A DNA stretch of 64,000 nucleotides, taken from contig NZ_CANKXK010000003.1 in the NCBI RefSeq assembly GCF_947487605.1, forward strand, positions 286,582 to 350,581, given 5' to 3'. This DNA is from an uncultured Algibacter sp. GTDB taxonomy: Bacteria > Bacteroidota > Bacteroidia > Flavobacteriales > Flavobacteriaceae. A program made the translations under genes and the position numbers. Under the pieces are notes generated by a model that made no database searches, had not been told where the DNA came from, and saw only the letters and a list, made by a program, of their open reading frames with translations. This document shows positions 18,667-26,935 of this stretch, one piece after another (position 1 is the stretch's first letter; the number at the start of each line of letters is the position of its first letter).

Positions 18667-20013
18667 TCAACGAATTATATCAATTCCCTTAATTTTATTA
18701 AATAACATAATAGCATAACCATCAGACATACCAGAAACAAAACTACAGGCTAAGAATATTCTTTGATAAAGAGAATTCTTTATTTGTTTTTGATTCTCTG
18801 GCAGTAAATGCATAATCATCTTATCATAATTAGACGCCTTATTTTCAAATGAATTATTAATAGCCGTAATAAAAACCTCTAACAAATCTGACAGCACACG
18901 ATATCCTGCAATTTCCTTTTCTATAACTTCTTTACTTTGATAAACCTTTTCTATACTTATTTTAATAATATCGTTTATTTGCGCCTCGTACTTGCTTTTT
19001 TCTAATAAGGCTGTACTAAATTCACCATTTAAAATAGCTTCTTCATTATTAATAAAAATATTAACCACTTCATTAATAAGCGTATTAATAGCTAAAGCTC
19101 TTAAATAACTAACCCGATCTTTGGTGGTTTTTAACTCATGATATTTACTAGTATTTATTGAGTCGCGAACTAAATTAATAAGATATTCTAGTGCAAATTC
19201 TTCTTGTATTAAACCTAAGTTAATACCATCTTCAAAATCTATTATAGTATAACAAATATCATCGGCTGCTTCAACTAAAAACGCTAAAGGGTGTCTAGAG
19301 AAGCTTAAATGTTTGTCGTTACGCTTCAATAAACCTAACTCTTCTGCCGCTTCAACAAAAGCATTTTTATCATTTTGAAAAAATCCATATTTTTTATCTG
19401 CTATGTGATTTGTTGGCTTTTTTGGTAAAGATTCTTTTGGATACTTCATAAATGCCCCAAGCGTTGCATAACTAAGGCGCAATCCGCCTTCTCTACCTTC
19501 TCTACTTTCAGTTAAAATTTTAAATCCGTTAGCATTCCCTTCAAAATCGCATAAATCTTGATATTCTTTTTCAGTCAACTTATTTTTAAATTCAGCACCC
19601 TTACCATTTTTAAAAAACTCCCCTATTGCTTTTTCTCCTGAATGTCCAAAAGGTGGATTTCCTATATCATGAGCCAAAGCCGCCGCTGCTACTATAGCTC
19701 CAAAATCGTTTGATTGATACCCATGCACATTTTGTAAATGTGGGTGTTTTTCTAATAATTTCTGTCCTACACGACGCCCTAATGAGCGTCCAACTACACT
19801 AACTTCTAAACTGTGGGTTAAACGTGTGTGGACAAAATCTGTTTTAGACAAAGGGATAACTTGTGTTTTATCCTGTAGACTTCTAAATTCCGAAGAAAAT
19901 ATCACGCGATCATAATCTACTTCAAAACCCAAACGTGTTTCATCTTGTTCTTTTCTTAATCGTTTATTGGTATCGCCAAAACGTTTTAAGGATAGTAATT
20001 GTTCCCAGTTCAT
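18667..20013 (-). CDS. dgt: dGTP triphosphohydrolase (dGTPase)
   Basis: A cytoplasmic HD-domain enzyme of 448 aa that hydrolyses dGTP (or other dNTPs) to the nucleoside and triphosphate, tuning dNTP pools. The metal ligands of the HD superfamily are visible: 'RLTHSLEVS' (His67) and 'ALAHDIGNPPFGHSGE' (His115-Asp116, with His124 following). The N-terminal 'RTPFxRD' region of the family is represented by 'DYDRVIFSSEFRSLQDKTQV'. Length agrees with bacterial type 2 dGTPase-like proteins. It is transcribed alone, divergently from the phosphate block; its start codon lies about 75 bp from the first half-site of that block's promoter. Substrate preference among dNTPs is inferred from family only. 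Confidence 0.92.
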   Translation of the reverse strand: MNWEQLLSLKRFGDTNKRLRKEQDETRLGFEVDYDRVIFSSEFRSLQDKTQVIPLSKTDFVHTRLTHSLEVSVVGRSLGRRVGQKLLEKHPHLQNVHGYQSNDFGAIVAAAALAHDIGNPPFGHSGEKAIGEFFKNGKGAEFKNKLTEKEYQDLCDFEGNANGFKILTESREGREGGLRLSYATLGAFMKYPKESLPKKPTNHIADKKYGFFQNDKNAFVEAAEELGLLKRNDKHLSFSRHPLAFLVEAADDICYTIIDFEDGINLGLIQEEFALEYLINLVRDSINTSKYHELKTTKDRVSYLRALAINTLINEVVNIFINNEEAILNGEFSTALLEKSKYEAQINDIIKISIEKVYQSKEVIEKEIAGYRVLSDLLEVFITAINNSFENKASNYDKMIMHLLPENQKQIKNSLYQRIFLACSFVSGMSDGYAIMLFNKIKGIDIIR

Positions 20014-20087
20014 AATATCATTTTAAAGCTTGGGCAAGATAATTAATTTCATTTGAAGAAGTTAATAATTAAAACACTCAAATCACA

Positions 20088-20164
20088 TAACATTATGGTA
20101 ACATTTTATTGACCGTTCTTTAATATTTACATAACATTATAATTACAGACAACCATTTTCTTTG
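20088..20164 (+). promoter_or_regulatory. Pho-box-like array and -7 box before the 130-aa gene
   Basis: Half-sites every 11 bp: 20088 TAACATT, 20099 TAACATT, 20110 TGACCGT, 20121 TAATATT, 20132 TAACATT, 20143 TTACAGA. The -7 TTTG starts at 20161, 18 bp after the start of the last half-site. Seven-bp direct repeats with 4-bp spacers in place of a -33 element are the layout of PhoB sites. The binding protein is inferred. Confidence 0.7.
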
Positions 20165-20189
20165 TACTGTAATTAATCATTACTATCAA

Positions 20190-20582
20190 ATGAAGAATTT
20201 ATTACTTTTAACCGCCTTTTTATTCACAGTAATTTCTTTTGCTCAAAAAGATGGCATAATTAAAGGAAACTTAGTAGATCTTGAATCTAATAACGACCCT
20301 TTAATGTTTGCAAAAGTTCAAATAAAAGAAACTGGTGTTGAAACATTATCTGATGAAAACGGGTCGTTTCAGTTTAAAAACTTGGAAAATGGCACATATA
20401 CTTTAGTTTATAGTTTTGTTGGATATAAGACTGAAGAAAAAAAAGTTCAAGTAATCTCTGGTGAAACAACAAATATTAAGCAAGCCTTAGCAGCTAGCTC
20501 AATATCTTTAGACGAATTAATGCTAACTTTAGCAAGTGTCGATAAAATCGACGACCATTCTCATTCTACTTCAAGTAAATAG
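20190..20582 (+). CDS. Stand-alone exported carboxypeptidase-regulatory-like domain protein
   Basis: A 130-aa protein: signal peptide ('MKNLLLLTAFLFTVISFAQ'), one carboxypeptidase-regulatory-like beta-sandwich domain (about 20-105), then a tail ending 'DDHSHSTSSK'. It closely parallels the N-terminal domain of the TonB receptor encoded 254 bp downstream ('VYSFVGYKTEEKKVQV' against 'MFSFVGYETQEISINV'). It stops just after the place where that receptor has its TonB-box-like 'LDEVVITT' (here 'LDELMLTL'). It has its own six-unit Pho-box-like array and its own terminator, so it is an independent unit and not an obvious fragment. It is probably periplasmic and may modulate or compete with the receptor; that is a guess. 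Confidence 0.8.
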   Translation: MKNLLLLTAFLFTVISFAQKDGIIKGNLVDLESNNDPLMFAKVQIKETGVETLSDENGSFQFKNLENGTYTLVYSFVGYKTEEKKVQVISGETTNIKQALAASSISLDELMLTLASVDKIDDHSHSTSSK

Positions 20583-20611
20583 TAGCGTTTAAATTATACT
20601 TTAAAATACTA

Positions 20612-20645
20612 AAAGAGCTTTCATTTATTATGAAAGCTCTTTTTA
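20612..20645 (+). terminator. Terminator of the 130-aa gene
   Basis: An AAAAGAGCTTTCAT / ATGAAAGCTCTTTT stem, 14 bp, with an AT loop and T-run. It separates this gene from the receptor downstream. Confidence 0.8.
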
Positions 20646-20734
20646 GTACTAAACCCTTTATCTTTTTCCTCTAGACATTCCATTTTTAATGTTAACTAAT
20701 TGTAACCAAACCACAGCTATTTCCAAGAATTACA

Positions 20735-20811
20735 TAACATTAAACTAACGCTTTTATCACAGTTCTTTAACCTACGGGTAACACCAAATTTACAATGCAG
20801 TGGTTTCTTTG
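20735..20811 (+). promoter_or_regulatory. Pho-box-like array and -7 box before the TonB receptor
   Basis: Half-sites every 11 bp: 20735 TAACATT, 20746 TAACGCT, 20757 TCACAGT, 20768 TAACCTA, 20779 TAACACC, 20790 TTACAAT. The -7 TTTG starts at 20808, again 18 bp after the start of the last unit. This matches the array before 20190 in spacing and phase. Confidence 0.68.
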
Positions 20812-20836
20812 CCGCAAGAAATTTAGATAAAAACTA

Positions 20837-23653
20837 ATGAAAAAATTTATATTATTATTTATACTCTTTTCTACGGCTCTTTCCTTTTCTCAAGGAACTG
20901 GATCTATAACAGGTAAGCTTACCGATAAAGAATATAATAATGAGCCTTTAGCGTTCGCAAACGTATTAATTAAAGGAACTACCATAGGCACCACATCAGA
21001 CTTTGATGGCTTATACACTTTTGAAAACGTGGAACCAGGAACACACATATTAATGTTTAGTTTCGTTGGTTATGAAACTCAAGAAATTAGTATAAATGTG
21101 GTTGCTGGAGAAATTATTGAACTTAATGTCATTATGAGCGCAAGTGCCGCTTCTTTAGATGAAGTTGTTATTACAACTACCACTAAAAGAGAGAGTGAAA
21201 CCGCCCTTTTATTAGAACAAAAGAAAGCGGTTGAAATGAAACAAAGCATAGGCGCTCAAGAATTATCGAGAAAAGGTGTAAGTGATGCAGCTGGAGCAGT
21301 TGCTAAAATTTCTGGGGTTTCTAAACAAGAAGGCTCTAACAGTGTTTATCTACGTGGCTTAGGAGACCGCTACTTAAACAGTACTATGAACGGTTTAGCA
21401 TTGCCTTCAAACGATGTTAATAAGAAAAATATCGATTTGAATTTATTCTCTTCAGATGTTATTGAAAACGTTGGAGTGAGTAAAGCCTATTCTTCTAGAT
21501 TTTATGGTGATTTCTCTGCTGGTAATATTGATATTACTTCTAAAGAGTATACAGGTCAAGGGTTTTTCGATGTATCTATAGGAGCTGCTGTAAACTCCAG
21601 AGCAGTTGGTAAAACATTTTTAAGAAATGAAGGTCCAGGATATTTTGGTGATTATGCAAGATATAATCACAATCCGTTCGCAGTCATCCTATCTCATGGC
21701 GTAGACCCAATTGAGGCCGAAACACCTGCTATAAATATGGGTATAAGTCTTTCAGGCGGTAAATCTTTCACTTTTAAAGATGATTCTCGTTTAAGCTTAT
21801 TCGTTACAGCATCTTTTGATAACAGTTTTGAATATAGAGAAGGTTTAGTAGCAGATTATACTGCAGGATACAACAAACTGTTCCCAGAGACTGAGCAGTA
21901 CAACTACTCTACTACAGCAACTGCAATGGCAACTGCATTGTACAGAATAAATAGTGACAACAAATTAAAGTTCTCTTCCTTATTAATTAATAGCTCATCC
22001 GATCAGGTTGGATTTTATGGTACAGGAGGTAATGGTATCTTATATGATTTCTCTGACGAACCAAGTGGATACTTCCAAACTAACTTACAGTTTAATCAAG
22101 ATATCGTGCTAGTTAATCAATTAATTGGTGAGCACAAATTTGATAATAAGATTGAATTAAATTGGGGTGTTGGACATAACCGCGTATTTGCTCACGAACC
22201 TGACAGAAAACGTTTTTCTTTATTAGGATATGACAATCTTTTAGATAACGACCCAAATAGTGTAGCAAGTTTTGACCAAAATAATAACTTTAACAACCAA
22301 CGTTATTTTCAAAATATTGAAGATGAAGAGTTGAATAGTAGATTATCACTTTCATACAAACCTTCTGAGGCTATAAAATTAATTGTGGGGTACGATGGGA
22401 AAACGAGAGAAAGGCATTTTGACAATATTCGTTATGGTTATAAAAACATAAATACATCAACATTTGGTATTACCGATATTAGAAATTTAAGTAACATTTT
22501 TAATCTTCAAAACTTTGTTGATGGTGTGTATCAAACCCACGTATTTAATCCTATTGATTCAGAAAATGGTATTACGCAAACCAACTTTCCTGGCCTTTTA
22601 GAAAACACATATAAAGGTTCTTTAAACATATATGCTGGTTATTTTTCTGCAGAAATAAATCTAAGTGAGAAATGGTTAGTGATTCCAGGGGTTAGAGTTG
22701 AAAACTTTAACCAACGCATAGAATACAATGCGATTAACTTACGCCCTAACGACCCAGGTTTCTCAGAATCTAACGAAAACTTTGTGTTACCCAGCTTAAA
22801 CATAAAGTATGCGATTAGTGATGACCAAAACCTTCGCTTTGCCGTTAGTAAAACAGTATCGGTTCCTGAGTTTAAAGAAATTGCGCCTTTTGTATATGAA
22901 GGTATTAGTTACCGAATTGGTGGTAACCAAGATTTATTAGGCACTAGAACAGGTGTAAACTTAACCGACAAGTCTTATTCAGATATTTATAACCTTGATT
23001 TAAAATACGAATGGTTTATTAGTAAAAGCGAAGTATTCTCTGTAGGTGTTTTTGCAAAACAAATTAACGATCCTATAAACTTAGTACTTGCAGCAGATGC
23101 TACTGGAACGCAACGTTATTTTAGAACAGGTGAGCAAGCTGAAATTTTAGGAGCTGAAATAGAATTAAGAAAGAATTTAATTTTAAATGAAGATGAAGAC
23201 ACTATCCTTTCATCAGGATTTAACTTCACTTATATGCATACAAAGCAAGATCTTTACAATTCTATCGAAGGCTCTTACGGTACATCATTTAACAGAGCAA
23301 CAGATGAACTAGAAGGGGCATCTCCAATAATTGTAAATGCCGATTTAAGTTTTAAACCTACAATTAGCGAGAACTTTAAACCTGCTGCAAACTTAGTATT
23401 CAACTATTCTTCTGATAGAATCTTCTCTTTAGGCTCTGGAGATGTAGGTAATGTGATTGAAAAAGCAGTACCAACCTTAGACTTTGTTTTGAAAAACAAA
23501 CTTGGAGAAAATACTGAAATCAATTTTAGTACTAAAAACTTATTAGATCCAAAAGTAGAAATGATTCGAGAAAACACAGGTGATGGTGATGTATTGCTAT
23601 CAAGCTTTCAAAGAGGCATTACTGTTGGGCTTCAATTTAAATATAACTTTTAA
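20837..23653 (+). CDS. TonB-dependent receptor, probably phosphate-regulated
   Basis: An outer-membrane receptor of 938 aa. Order: signal peptide ('MKKFILLFILFSTALSFSQG'); carboxypeptidase-regulatory-like domain (about 20-110); 'LDEVVITTTTKRESETALL' preceding the plug; plug ('ISGVSKQEGSNSVYLRGLGDRYLNSTMNGLALP'-like region, about 150-250); and a 22-strand-type barrel to a terminal aromatic ('VGLQFKYNF'). It follows a Pho-box-like array, and the beta-helix lipoprotein gene starts 47 bp downstream with no terminator between, so the two form an operon. Context suggests uptake of a phosphorus-containing compound across the outer membrane under phosphate limitation. The substrate is not shown by the sequence. 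Confidence 0.9.
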   Translation: MKKFILLFILFSTALSFSQGTGSITGKLTDKEYNNEPLAFANVLIKGTTIGTTSDFDGLYTFENVEPGTHILMFSFVGYETQEISINVVAGEIIELNVIMSASAASLDEVVITTTTKRESETALLLEQKKAVEMKQSIGAQELSRKGVSDAAGAVAKISGVSKQEGSNSVYLRGLGDRYLNSTMNGLALPSNDVNKKNIDLNLFSSDVIENVGVSKAYSSRFYGDFSAGNIDITSKEYTGQGFFDVSIGAAVNSRAVGKTFLRNEGPGYFGDYARYNHNPFAVILSHGVDPIEAETPAINMGISLSGGKSFTFKDDSRLSLFVTASFDNSFEYREGLVADYTAGYNKLFPETEQYNYSTTATAMATALYRINSDNKLKFSSLLINSSSDQVGFYGTGGNGILYDFSDEPSGYFQTNLQFNQDIVLVNQLIGEHKFDNKIELNWGVGHNRVFAHEPDRKRFSLLGYDNLLDNDPNSVASFDQNNNFNNQRYFQNIEDEELNSRLSLSYKPSEAIKLIVGYDGKTRERHFDNIRYGYKNINTSTFGITDIRNLSNIFNLQNFVDGVYQTHVFNPIDSENGITQTNFPGLLENTYKGSLNIYAGYFSAEINLSEKWLVIPGVRVENFNQRIEYNAINLRPNDPGFSESNENFVLPSLNIKYAISDDQNLRFAVSKTVSVPEFKEIAPFVYEGISYRIGGNQDLLGTRTGVNLTDKSYSDIYNLDLKYEWFISKSEVFSVGVFAKQINDPINLVLAADATGTQRYFRTGEQAEILGAEIELRKNLILNEDEDTILSSGFNFTYMHTKQDLYNSIEGSYGTSFNRATDELEGASPIIVNADLSFKPTISENFKPAANLVFNYSSDRIFSLGSGDVGNVIEKAVPTLDFVLKNKLGENTEINFSTKNLLDPKVEMIRENTGDGDVLLSSFQRGITVGLQFKYNF

Positions 23654-23700
23654 CAATAAATAATCAAAAACGAACACAAAATTTTAATATCTAAATCAAA

Positions 23701-24948
23701 ATGAAAATGAAAAATAATTTTTTACTAAGCTTAGTGGCATTGACCTTAATCTTTACGTCATGCGCTAACGATGATACAGCTGACATTGTTCTTAACATTA
23801 CAAACAACAATGGTGGTGGCGGTAGTACTCCAGTTGACACAGATGTATTTTTATCTGGAACTTATACAGAAGATTTAACATTAGATGCAAACATAAACTA
23901 TAAAATAAATGGCTCTCTAGTAATTGCTGATGGTGCTACGTTAACTATTCCTGCTGGAATGACTATTGAAGCCTTAGCTGCTGGATCAGACGTTTATGTT
24001 GCTATATCTCAAGGCGCTCAAATTATTGCTGAAGGGACAGTTGACAGCCCTATCGTATTTACTTCTGACGCTTCTAATCCTGAAGCTGGAGACTGGGGAG
24101 GTTTAATTCTTTTAGGAAAAGCACCTATTAATTCTGTAATAGGAACTGCTACTTCAACTTCAGAAATTGCTGGTTTACCTTATGGTGGTAATGTTGCTGA
24201 TGATAATTCTGGTTCTTTAAAATACGTAAGAATTGAATATTCTGGTGGTTCTGCTGATGGTCAATCAGAAAACAATGGTTTATCTTTCTATGGTGTTGGA
24301 AATGGCACTACTGTAGATTACATTCAAATTTATGAAGGTAAAGATGATGGTGTAGAGTTCTTTGGTGGAACTGTAAATGTAAGCCATGTAGCAGTAATGA
24401 ATTTACAAGACGATTCAATTGATTGGACAGAAGGATACTCTGGAACAATCACTGATGCTTATATTCAGCATATCCAAAACCCAACTGAAACTTTCAACTC
24501 TGATAAAGCTTTTGAATGTGATGGTTACAATGATGATTTCGGTAATAACTCAAACCCTATATTTTTCTCAAACCCAACAGTAACTAACGTAACAATTGTT
24601 GGTGTAGGTTCTGATAATACATTTCAAGATGGAAAAATTATAGATGCTGGAAAATATGAAGCTGTTCGCCTTAGAAGAGGAACTGCTGCAATATTTACTA
24701 ATATAAATATTACTGGTTTTGGTGAAGCCTTTGATTTAGATGGAAATGACACTTCAGACCCAACTGGACAAGCTGTAGTTGATGATAAATTACAAGTTAA
24801 CAATGTAACCTTTACAGATGTTACTACTAAGTTTAAAAATGATACAGGTGTTGATACATTAACTGAAGCTGATTTTATTTCAGGTGAAGGTAGTGGTACT
24901 GGTACTGATTTTGCAACTTGGGGAGCAGGTTGGACTGTTGGAAACTAA
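23701..24948 (+). CDS. Right-handed beta-helix-type lipoprotein paired with the TonB receptor
   Basis: A 415-aa lipoprotein. The leader and lipobox 'LIFTSC' (Cys21) are followed by Ala-Asn-Asp-Asp and a Gly-rich linker (about 36-45). The rest is made of repeated short strands with Asn and Gly turns ('INGSLVIADGATLTIPAGMTIEA', 'VRIEYSGGSADGQSENNG', 'IQIYEGKDDGVEFFGGTVNVSHV'), typical of a parallel beta-helix. It resembles the family often annotated in databases as 'multidrug transporter', a misleading name. ATGs at 23701 and 23707 are both possible starts. It lies 47 bp after the receptor gene and ends at a strong terminator. By position it could be a surface-exposed substrate-binding partner of the receptor. 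No catalytic residues were identified. Confidence 0.82.
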   Translation: MKMKNNFLLSLVALTLIFTSCANDDTADIVLNITNNNGGGGSTPVDTDVFLSGTYTEDLTLDANINYKINGSLVIADGATLTIPAGMTIEALAAGSDVYVAISQGAQIIAEGTVDSPIVFTSDASNPEAGDWGGLILLGKAPINSVIGTATSTSEIAGLPYGGNVADDNSGSLKYVRIEYSGGSADGQSENNGLSFYGVGNGTTVDYIQIYEGKDDGVEFFGGTVNVSHVAVMNLQDDSIDWTEGYSGTITDAYIQHIQNPTETFNSDKAFECDGYNDDFGNNSNPIFFSNPTVTNVTIVGVGSDNTFQDGKIIDAGKYEAVRLRRGTAAIFTNINITGFGEAFDLDGNDTSDPTGQAVVDDKLQVNNVTFTDVTTKFKNDTGVDTLTEADFISGEGSGTGTDFATWGAGWTVGN

Positions 24949-24972
24949 TTAAACAAACACATTTAATTCATA

Positions 24973-25005
24973 AAAAAGCATCCTAAATATTTTAGGATGC
25001 TTTTT
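24973..25005. terminator. Bidirectional terminator
   Basis: A 15-bp AAAAAGCATCCTAAA / TTTAGGATGCTTTTT stem with a 3-nt loop. It lies between the lipoprotein gene (+) and the MORN-type gene (-), and T-runs serve both. Confidence 0.88.
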
Positions 25006-25032
25006 ATATTGAAAACAAAACGGCTTCCTTAA

Positions 25033-25350
25033 CTAAAGAGAAGCAACGTTTTTAGAATAATCAACTTCTTTTGGGATTCCATCTATCCAATGAATCCATT
25101 TGCCGACTTTTTTACCATTATCATAATTTGCAGAAACGATTTTTTTGCCTTCTGTGTCGAAACTTAACCACTTACCTTGTAGTTTACCATCCGCTGTGTA
25201 AGATCCAGTTTGGCTTACAACACCATTGTCATGATAATAAACAACGTCAATTAGATTCGTGTCCTTGTTAAGTTTTAAATCTCTCTTTTGCTGAGCAAAA
25301 GATACCACAGTAATTAAGAAGGCAAAAAATAATAAAAATGATTTCTTCAT
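25033..25350 (-). CDS. Exported MORN-repeat (YwqK-like) protein
   Basis: A 105-aa protein from the ATG at 25350 ('MKKSFLLFFAFLITVVSFAQ' signal peptide); the longer frame to 25395 runs into the repeats upstream. The mature part has two to three MORN_2-type units, 'VYYHDNGVVSQTGSYTADGKLQGKWLSFDTEG' and 'VSANYDNGKKVGKWIHW'. Homologues are often annotated as antitoxin-like YwqK or, wrongly, as a nucleotide adenylyltransferase; there is no toxin partner here. It is probably periplasmic. It lies inside the phosphate block and has a consensus -7 box at 25378-25385 with a TAACATT cluster behind it. Function unknown. Confidence 0.8.
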   Translation of the reverse strand: MKKSFLLFFAFLITVVSFAQQKRDLKLNKDTNLIDVVYYHDNGVVSQTGSYTADGKLQGKWLSFDTEGKKIVSANYDNGKKVGKWIHWIDGIPKEVDYSKNVASL

Positions 25351-25377
25351 AATTATGGGGGTTTTAACATTATACCT

Positions 25378-25385
25378 CAAAGATA
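25378..25385 (-). promoter_or_regulatory. -7 box of the MORN-type gene
   Basis: Reads TATCTTTG on the minus strand, a perfect TAnnTTTG, ending 27 bp before the ATG at 25350. Confidence 0.5.
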
Positions 25386-25394
25386 GTAAATACA

Positions 25395-25434
25395 TAATAT
25401 TCTAGCAACATTTACATAACATTAAATTAACATA
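25395..25434 (+). promoter_or_regulatory. Second 11-bp-periodic TAACATT cluster
   Basis: 25395 TAATATT, 25406 CAACATT, 25417 TAACATT, 25428 TAACATA, all 11 bp apart on the plus strand. No -7 TTTG follows at the expected 25446. It lies just upstream of the minus-strand promoter of the MORN-type gene in opposite orientation, so it may serve that gene, or act at a distance on the plus strand. Confidence 0.5.
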
Positions 25435-25503
25435 AGCTTCGTATATATCTTATTATAAGATGTTTACAGTTAAAGATTTAACATTGAAAAATTAATGATT
25501 AAT

Positions 25504-25547
25504 TAATATTAGGATTACATTAAGGTTAACTACAACGTTGATATTTG
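25504..25547 (+). promoter_or_regulatory. Pho-box-like promoter of a small non-coding unit
   Basis: 25504 TAATATT and 25515 TTACATT are followed by a weak unit at 25526 (TTAACTA). The -7 box GATATTTG has its TTTG at 25544, 18 bp after 25526. The same 8-base -7 box occurs before the Pit gene (26972-26979). Confidence 0.55.
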
Positions 25548-25551
25548 CGAC

Positions 25552-25655
25552 AGTCTTAAGACTAACAATTAGTATTTCATATAATCAATTAGTTTTTGTC
25601 GACTACATTATCATGATTTCTAATAGACTGCCTTTGGCCAAGGCAGTCTTTTTTT
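25552..25655 (+). ncRNA. Candidate phosphate-regulated small RNA
   Basis: About 104 nt lying between a promoter (-7 TTTG at 25544-25547) and an intrinsic terminator (AGACTGCCTT / AAGGCAGTCT stem at 25625-25649, T-run to 25655). The 5' end carries the palindrome AGTCTTAAGACT (25552-25563). The only frame, ATG at 25613, runs through the terminator and looks non-coding. The next gene has a separate promoter at 25677-25709, so this is not simply its leader. The exact 5' end is estimated from the -7 box. A target is not apparent. Confidence 0.55.
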
Positions 25656-25676
25656 GATTTAAAATTAATCATTTGG

Positions 25677-25709
25677 AAACATTAAGTTAACATTGGTTTT
25701 AGTTCTTTG
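25677..25709 (+). promoter_or_regulatory. Pho-box-like promoter of the Porin O/P gene
   Basis: 25677 AAACATT and 25688 TAACATT are 11 bp apart, and the -7 TTTG starts at 25706, 18 bp after 25688. A weaker unit, TAATCAT, is in phase at 25666. Confidence 0.68.
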
Positions 25710-25733
25710 CACTCGACAAAAACTAAAATTATA

Positions 25734-26930
25734 ATGAATACTAAATCTATCCTTTTAGGGATATTTCTACTCGCTGTTTCTTTTTTAAACGCACAAGAAG
25801 TAAAATCAGGTAAATTCGGAAAAGGTCTTTTCAACATTGTAGGTAAAGACAGTTCATGGACCATGAAAATTGGTTTAAGAGCACAATTATTAGGAACTTC
25901 AACTTGGGAACAAGGCGAAAGCGCTGAAACAAGTGTTTTAGTTAGAAGATCTCGACTAAAATTTGATGGTTATGCTTATAGCCCAAAATTAAAATACAAA
26001 ATTGAGTTAGGTCTATCAAATAGAGATCAATCTGGAGCTTCTCCATTCACTAGCAATGCACCAAGATATATTCTGGATGCTGTATTAATGTGGAACTTCC
26101 ACGAAAACTTTGTACTTTGGTTTGGACAAACCAAACTACCTGGGAATAGAGAACGTGTTATATCATCGGCAAACCTTCAACAAGTTGACCGATCGTTATT
26201 GAATAGTCGTTTTACTATTGACCGTGATTTTGGTTTTCAACTAAGGCATCATTTTAATATTTCGGATAAATTTTTAGTGAAAGAAATATTTTCGCTTGCT
26301 CAAGGTGAAGGAAGAAATATAACTACTGGTAACCTTGGCGGATACCAATACACAGGGCGTATTGAATTATTCCCCTTTGGAGATTTTGAAGGCAAAGGCG
26401 ATTACAAAGGTTCTGATTTAAAACGAGAAAAAACACCTAAATTATCTTTGGCATTTAATTACGACCATAATAACAACGCTGTAAAAACAAGAAGTAATCA
26501 AGGGTCTTACATGAGCATTGATGGTGGCACTGGTTTTTTTGAAACCAATATCAATACACTCTTTATTGATGCTATGTTTAAATATCAAGGATTTTCTTTA
26601 ATGGCTGAATATGCTGATAGAACCGCTGATGATGCTTTCGCAAAAAATTCTGATGGAACATTAACTGGCGACGAGGTTCAAGTTGGTAATGGTTTAAACT
26701 TACAGGCAGGATACTTGTTAAAAAATGATTGGGAAATTTCTGGTCGTTATACAGATATAAATTTAGACCAAATGATTACAGGTAAAAACCCAGAAACTCA
26801 ATACACACTTGGGCTTTCAAAATACATTGCTGGTCATAGTCTAAAAGTACAAACCGACATTAGTCACTTAGAAGTTAAAGGCGGAAATAACCAACTTATG
26901 TACAGGCTACAATTTGATATTCACTTCTAG
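25734..26930 (+). CDS. Phosphate-selective porin O/P family protein
   Basis: An outer-membrane beta-barrel of 398 aa, starting at the ATG at 25734 ('MNTKSILLGIFLLAVSFLNAQ' signal peptide); the longer frame starts before the promoter's expected transcription start. The body has alternating amphipathic strands ('KIGLRAQLLGTSTW', 'RRSRLKFDGYAYSPKLKYKIELGLSNRDQ', 'WFGQTKLPGNRERVISS') characteristic of the OprP/OprO family, ending 'YRLQFDIHF' with the terminal Phe of barrel proteins. Pseudomonas relatives pass phosphate or polyphosphate. A Pho-box-like promoter in front and the Pit phosphate transporter 72 bp downstream support phosphate passage here. Specificity is inferred. Confidence 0.87.
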   Translation: MNTKSILLGIFLLAVSFLNAQEVKSGKFGKGLFNIVGKDSSWTMKIGLRAQLLGTSTWEQGESAETSVLVRRSRLKFDGYAYSPKLKYKIELGLSNRDQSGASPFTSNAPRYILDAVLMWNFHENFVLWFGQTKLPGNRERVISSANLQQVDRSLLNSRFTIDRDFGFQLRHHFNISDKFLVKEIFSLAQGEGRNITTGNLGGYQYTGRIELFPFGDFEGKGDYKGSDLKREKTPKLSLAFNYDHNNNAVKTRSNQGSYMSIDGGTGFFETNINTLFIDAMFKYQGFSLMAEYADRTADDAFAKNSDGTLTGDEVQVGNGLNLQAGYLLKNDWEISGRYTDINLDQMITGKNPETQYTLGLSKYIAGHSLKVQTDISHLEVKGGNNQLMYRLQFDIHF

Positions 26931-26935
26931 AGAAA

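Noticed and set aside
25033..25350. Antitoxin of a toxin-antitoxin pair
   Set aside because: The YwqK-type name is only a database label; there is a signal peptide and no toxin gene beside it.
25613..25657. Short ATG frame inside the candidate small RNA
   Set aside because: It runs through the terminator stem and T-run and ends just past it, so codons are dictated by the hairpin.
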